This document shows, in pieces, positions 63,022-64,000 of a stretch of DNA of 64,000 bases. Numbering within the stretch: position 1 is the first letter of the stretch; the number at the start of each line of letters is the position of its first letter. This DNA is from JAGOFO01 sp964522105 (GTDB lineage Bacteria > Myxococcota_A > UBA9042 > DTJE01), in NCBI GenBank assembly GCA_964522105.1, contig CAZFVA010000015.1:1-64000 (forward strand), in the 5' to 3' direction. Below the pieces are notes generated by a model that had not been told where the DNA came from, searched no databases, and saw nothing but the letters and a program-made list of their open reading frames with translations. Made by a program: the position numbers and the translations under genes.

Positions 63022-64000
63022 TCAGACCGGACCACGGTTATGCAACATGCAGTTTCTGCCCCGTCTGCACAGCCTGGAACATTCGAATCCGCGAATAACA
63101 TAGTCGTCGTTGTAAAGAAGCGAGGCGACAACTTCAATCAGCGCCATGGCGTCCTTGAATGAAAGAGCAGTACGAAGTTCAGATTCGTCAAGGTCCATCG
63201 ATTCGAACGTCGCCCGCATGAAAACAAGTTCCTTTTCGACGTGGGCCTCGAACATCGGCTCTTCGTGATGAAGCCGATGGTCGTACTTTTTGACGATGCC
63301 GTGATACAGCGAATAGACCGGGGATCCAGGTTCCAGTGACCCTTCAGTCACGCGCCATAAGCCGTTGACCTCGAACATGAACTTACGCAGCGCCAGCGCC
63401 AGATAAGACACGACCTGAAAGACATCCTGATCGGAATGAGCTGTGTGGGAAAGGCTGAGCAACGCCTGAAAAACAGCCTTTCCTGACTTCTTGAACATCC
63501 GGTCAATGGAAAGAATCATCCGGGGGTCCCAGTCGCGAGCCTTGATTTCAGACAGAAGCTGCTTGGCGTTGTTCAGAATGAATATGTTTTTGAAACACTG
63601 ATAAAGCTTTTCTTCGCTTTCGTAGTTTTCAATCGTCTGAATATTGTGCATGCGGTCGGCAAGCTTGACGAGGGCGGCAGCGATGCGGATGGACAGATCG
63701 GGATGCGTAAAAACTGCCGAAATCGATTTGTAATACAAGTCAGCTTTGTGCCGCGTAAGGGTCCAGACAATCTCGACAACACGCTCGGCGACGTCGCGCG
63801 GGAACGAACATTCGGTTGATGAACAGATAACGTCAGACGCGAACTCGCCGCGCAGCTCAAGCTCGAGCTCGTCGGCAGACTGCCCGGTATGCTCGCGGAC
63901 CAGATCAACCCTGTCTTCAAGCACATCATGAAGCAGCCCTGAAGCGATGACATGGCTCTGGCAATGAGCCATCTTCAGATACATGGCGACGTTGGTCGGA
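63022..64000 (-). CDS. HD-domain protein related to RelA/SpoT hydrolase domain, 5'-truncated
   Basis: At least 325 residues; the frame stays open to the window edge (PTNVA precedes the first internal ATG at 63984), so the start is missing. HD motif residues are present: SGLLHDVLED and VKLADRMHNIQT, as in the (p)ppGpp hydrolase part of RelA/SpoT. The ppGpp synthetase domain does not follow; the C-terminal about 170 residues are an unrecognised helical region ending in a Cys group (CSRLCRRGRNC). It may hydrolyse (p)ppGpp or another nucleotide, but only the domain is certain. Confidence 0.75.
   Translation of the reverse strand, partial: PTNVAMYLKMAHCQSHVIASGLLHDVLEDRVDLVREHTGQSADELELELRGEFASDVICSSTECSFPRDVAERVVEIVWTLTRHKADLYYKSISAVFTHPDLSIRIAAALVKLADRMHNIQTIENYESEEKLYQCFKNIFILNNAKQLLSEIKARDWDPRMILSIDRMFKKSGKAVFQALLSLSHTAHSDQDVFQVVSYLALALRKFMFEVNGLWRVTEGSLEPGSPVYSLYHGIVKKYDHRLHHEEPMFEAHVEKELVFMRATFESMDLDESELRTALSFKDAMALIEVVASLLYNDDYVIRGFECSRLCRRGRNCMLHNRGPV

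Overview
The window comes from a Gram-negative bacterium, most likely an uncultured, largely anaerobic member of the Myxococcota/'Deltaproteobacteria' assemblage. Supporting signs are a complete C-to-N type II secretion operon with GspN, many lipoproteins with an Asp-rich stretch after the lipobox and Cys-rich, IPT/TIG or ASH modules, multihaem c-type cytochromes with system II maturation genes, a HdrD-like membrane iron-sulfur protein and a two-subunit class I fumarase. Taxonomy is inferred from gene content only. A 100-base run of N (11473-11572) shows that this is a scaffold, probably from a metagenome, so linkage across that point is less certain.

Layout. 1-3159: the end of a bacterial microcompartment (BMC) locus, with the C-terminus of a CoA-acylating aldehyde dehydrogenase, a PduT-like tandem-BMC shell protein, a radical SAM protein and a Rossmann oxidoreductase. 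3285-4985: an SbmA/YddA-type ABC exporter. 5101-11402: an electron-transfer region holding a heptahaem lipoprotein, ResB and CcsA, then a GMC dehydrogenase, its Tat-targeted small subunit and a second multihaem lipoprotein. After the gap come a HdrD-like membrane iron-sulfur protein and trmB on the minus strand. 14582-16993: a Cys-rich and Gly-rich lipoprotein. 17089-22886: polA, then smpB-mtaB-rnc and a small unknown gene. 22927-25967 (minus): two unknown lipoproteins upstream of purE. 26105-29922: a murein endopeptidase, a secreted protein, and a divergent three-gene operon ending in an ATP-grasp enzyme.

29930-44867 (minus): the type II secretion operon gspC-D-E-F-G-H-I-J-K-L-M-N, tightly packed. 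The prepilin peptidase gene is absent. 45242-49444: a giant IPT/TIG lipoprotein. 49489-58722 (minus): housekeeping genes, comprising an acidic unknown, alaS, a PilT-like ATPase, recA, a decayed LigT/ThpR-like protein, a CinA lacking its first domain, a zinc-ribbon protein, a ROK kinase and ispD. 58941-60929: an ASH-domain lipoprotein. 61034-61501: a phasin/H1-like coiled coil. 61518-64000 (minus): fumarase subunits and an incomplete HD-domain protein related to the hydrolase part of RelA/SpoT.

How the parts fit. The secretion machine, the surface-type lipoproteins and the multihaem lipoproteins point to a cell that puts redox and binding proteins on its envelope. The cytochrome maturation genes sit directly beside the cytochromes they would serve. 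No tRNA, rRNA, CRISPR array, insertion sequence or phage was seen.
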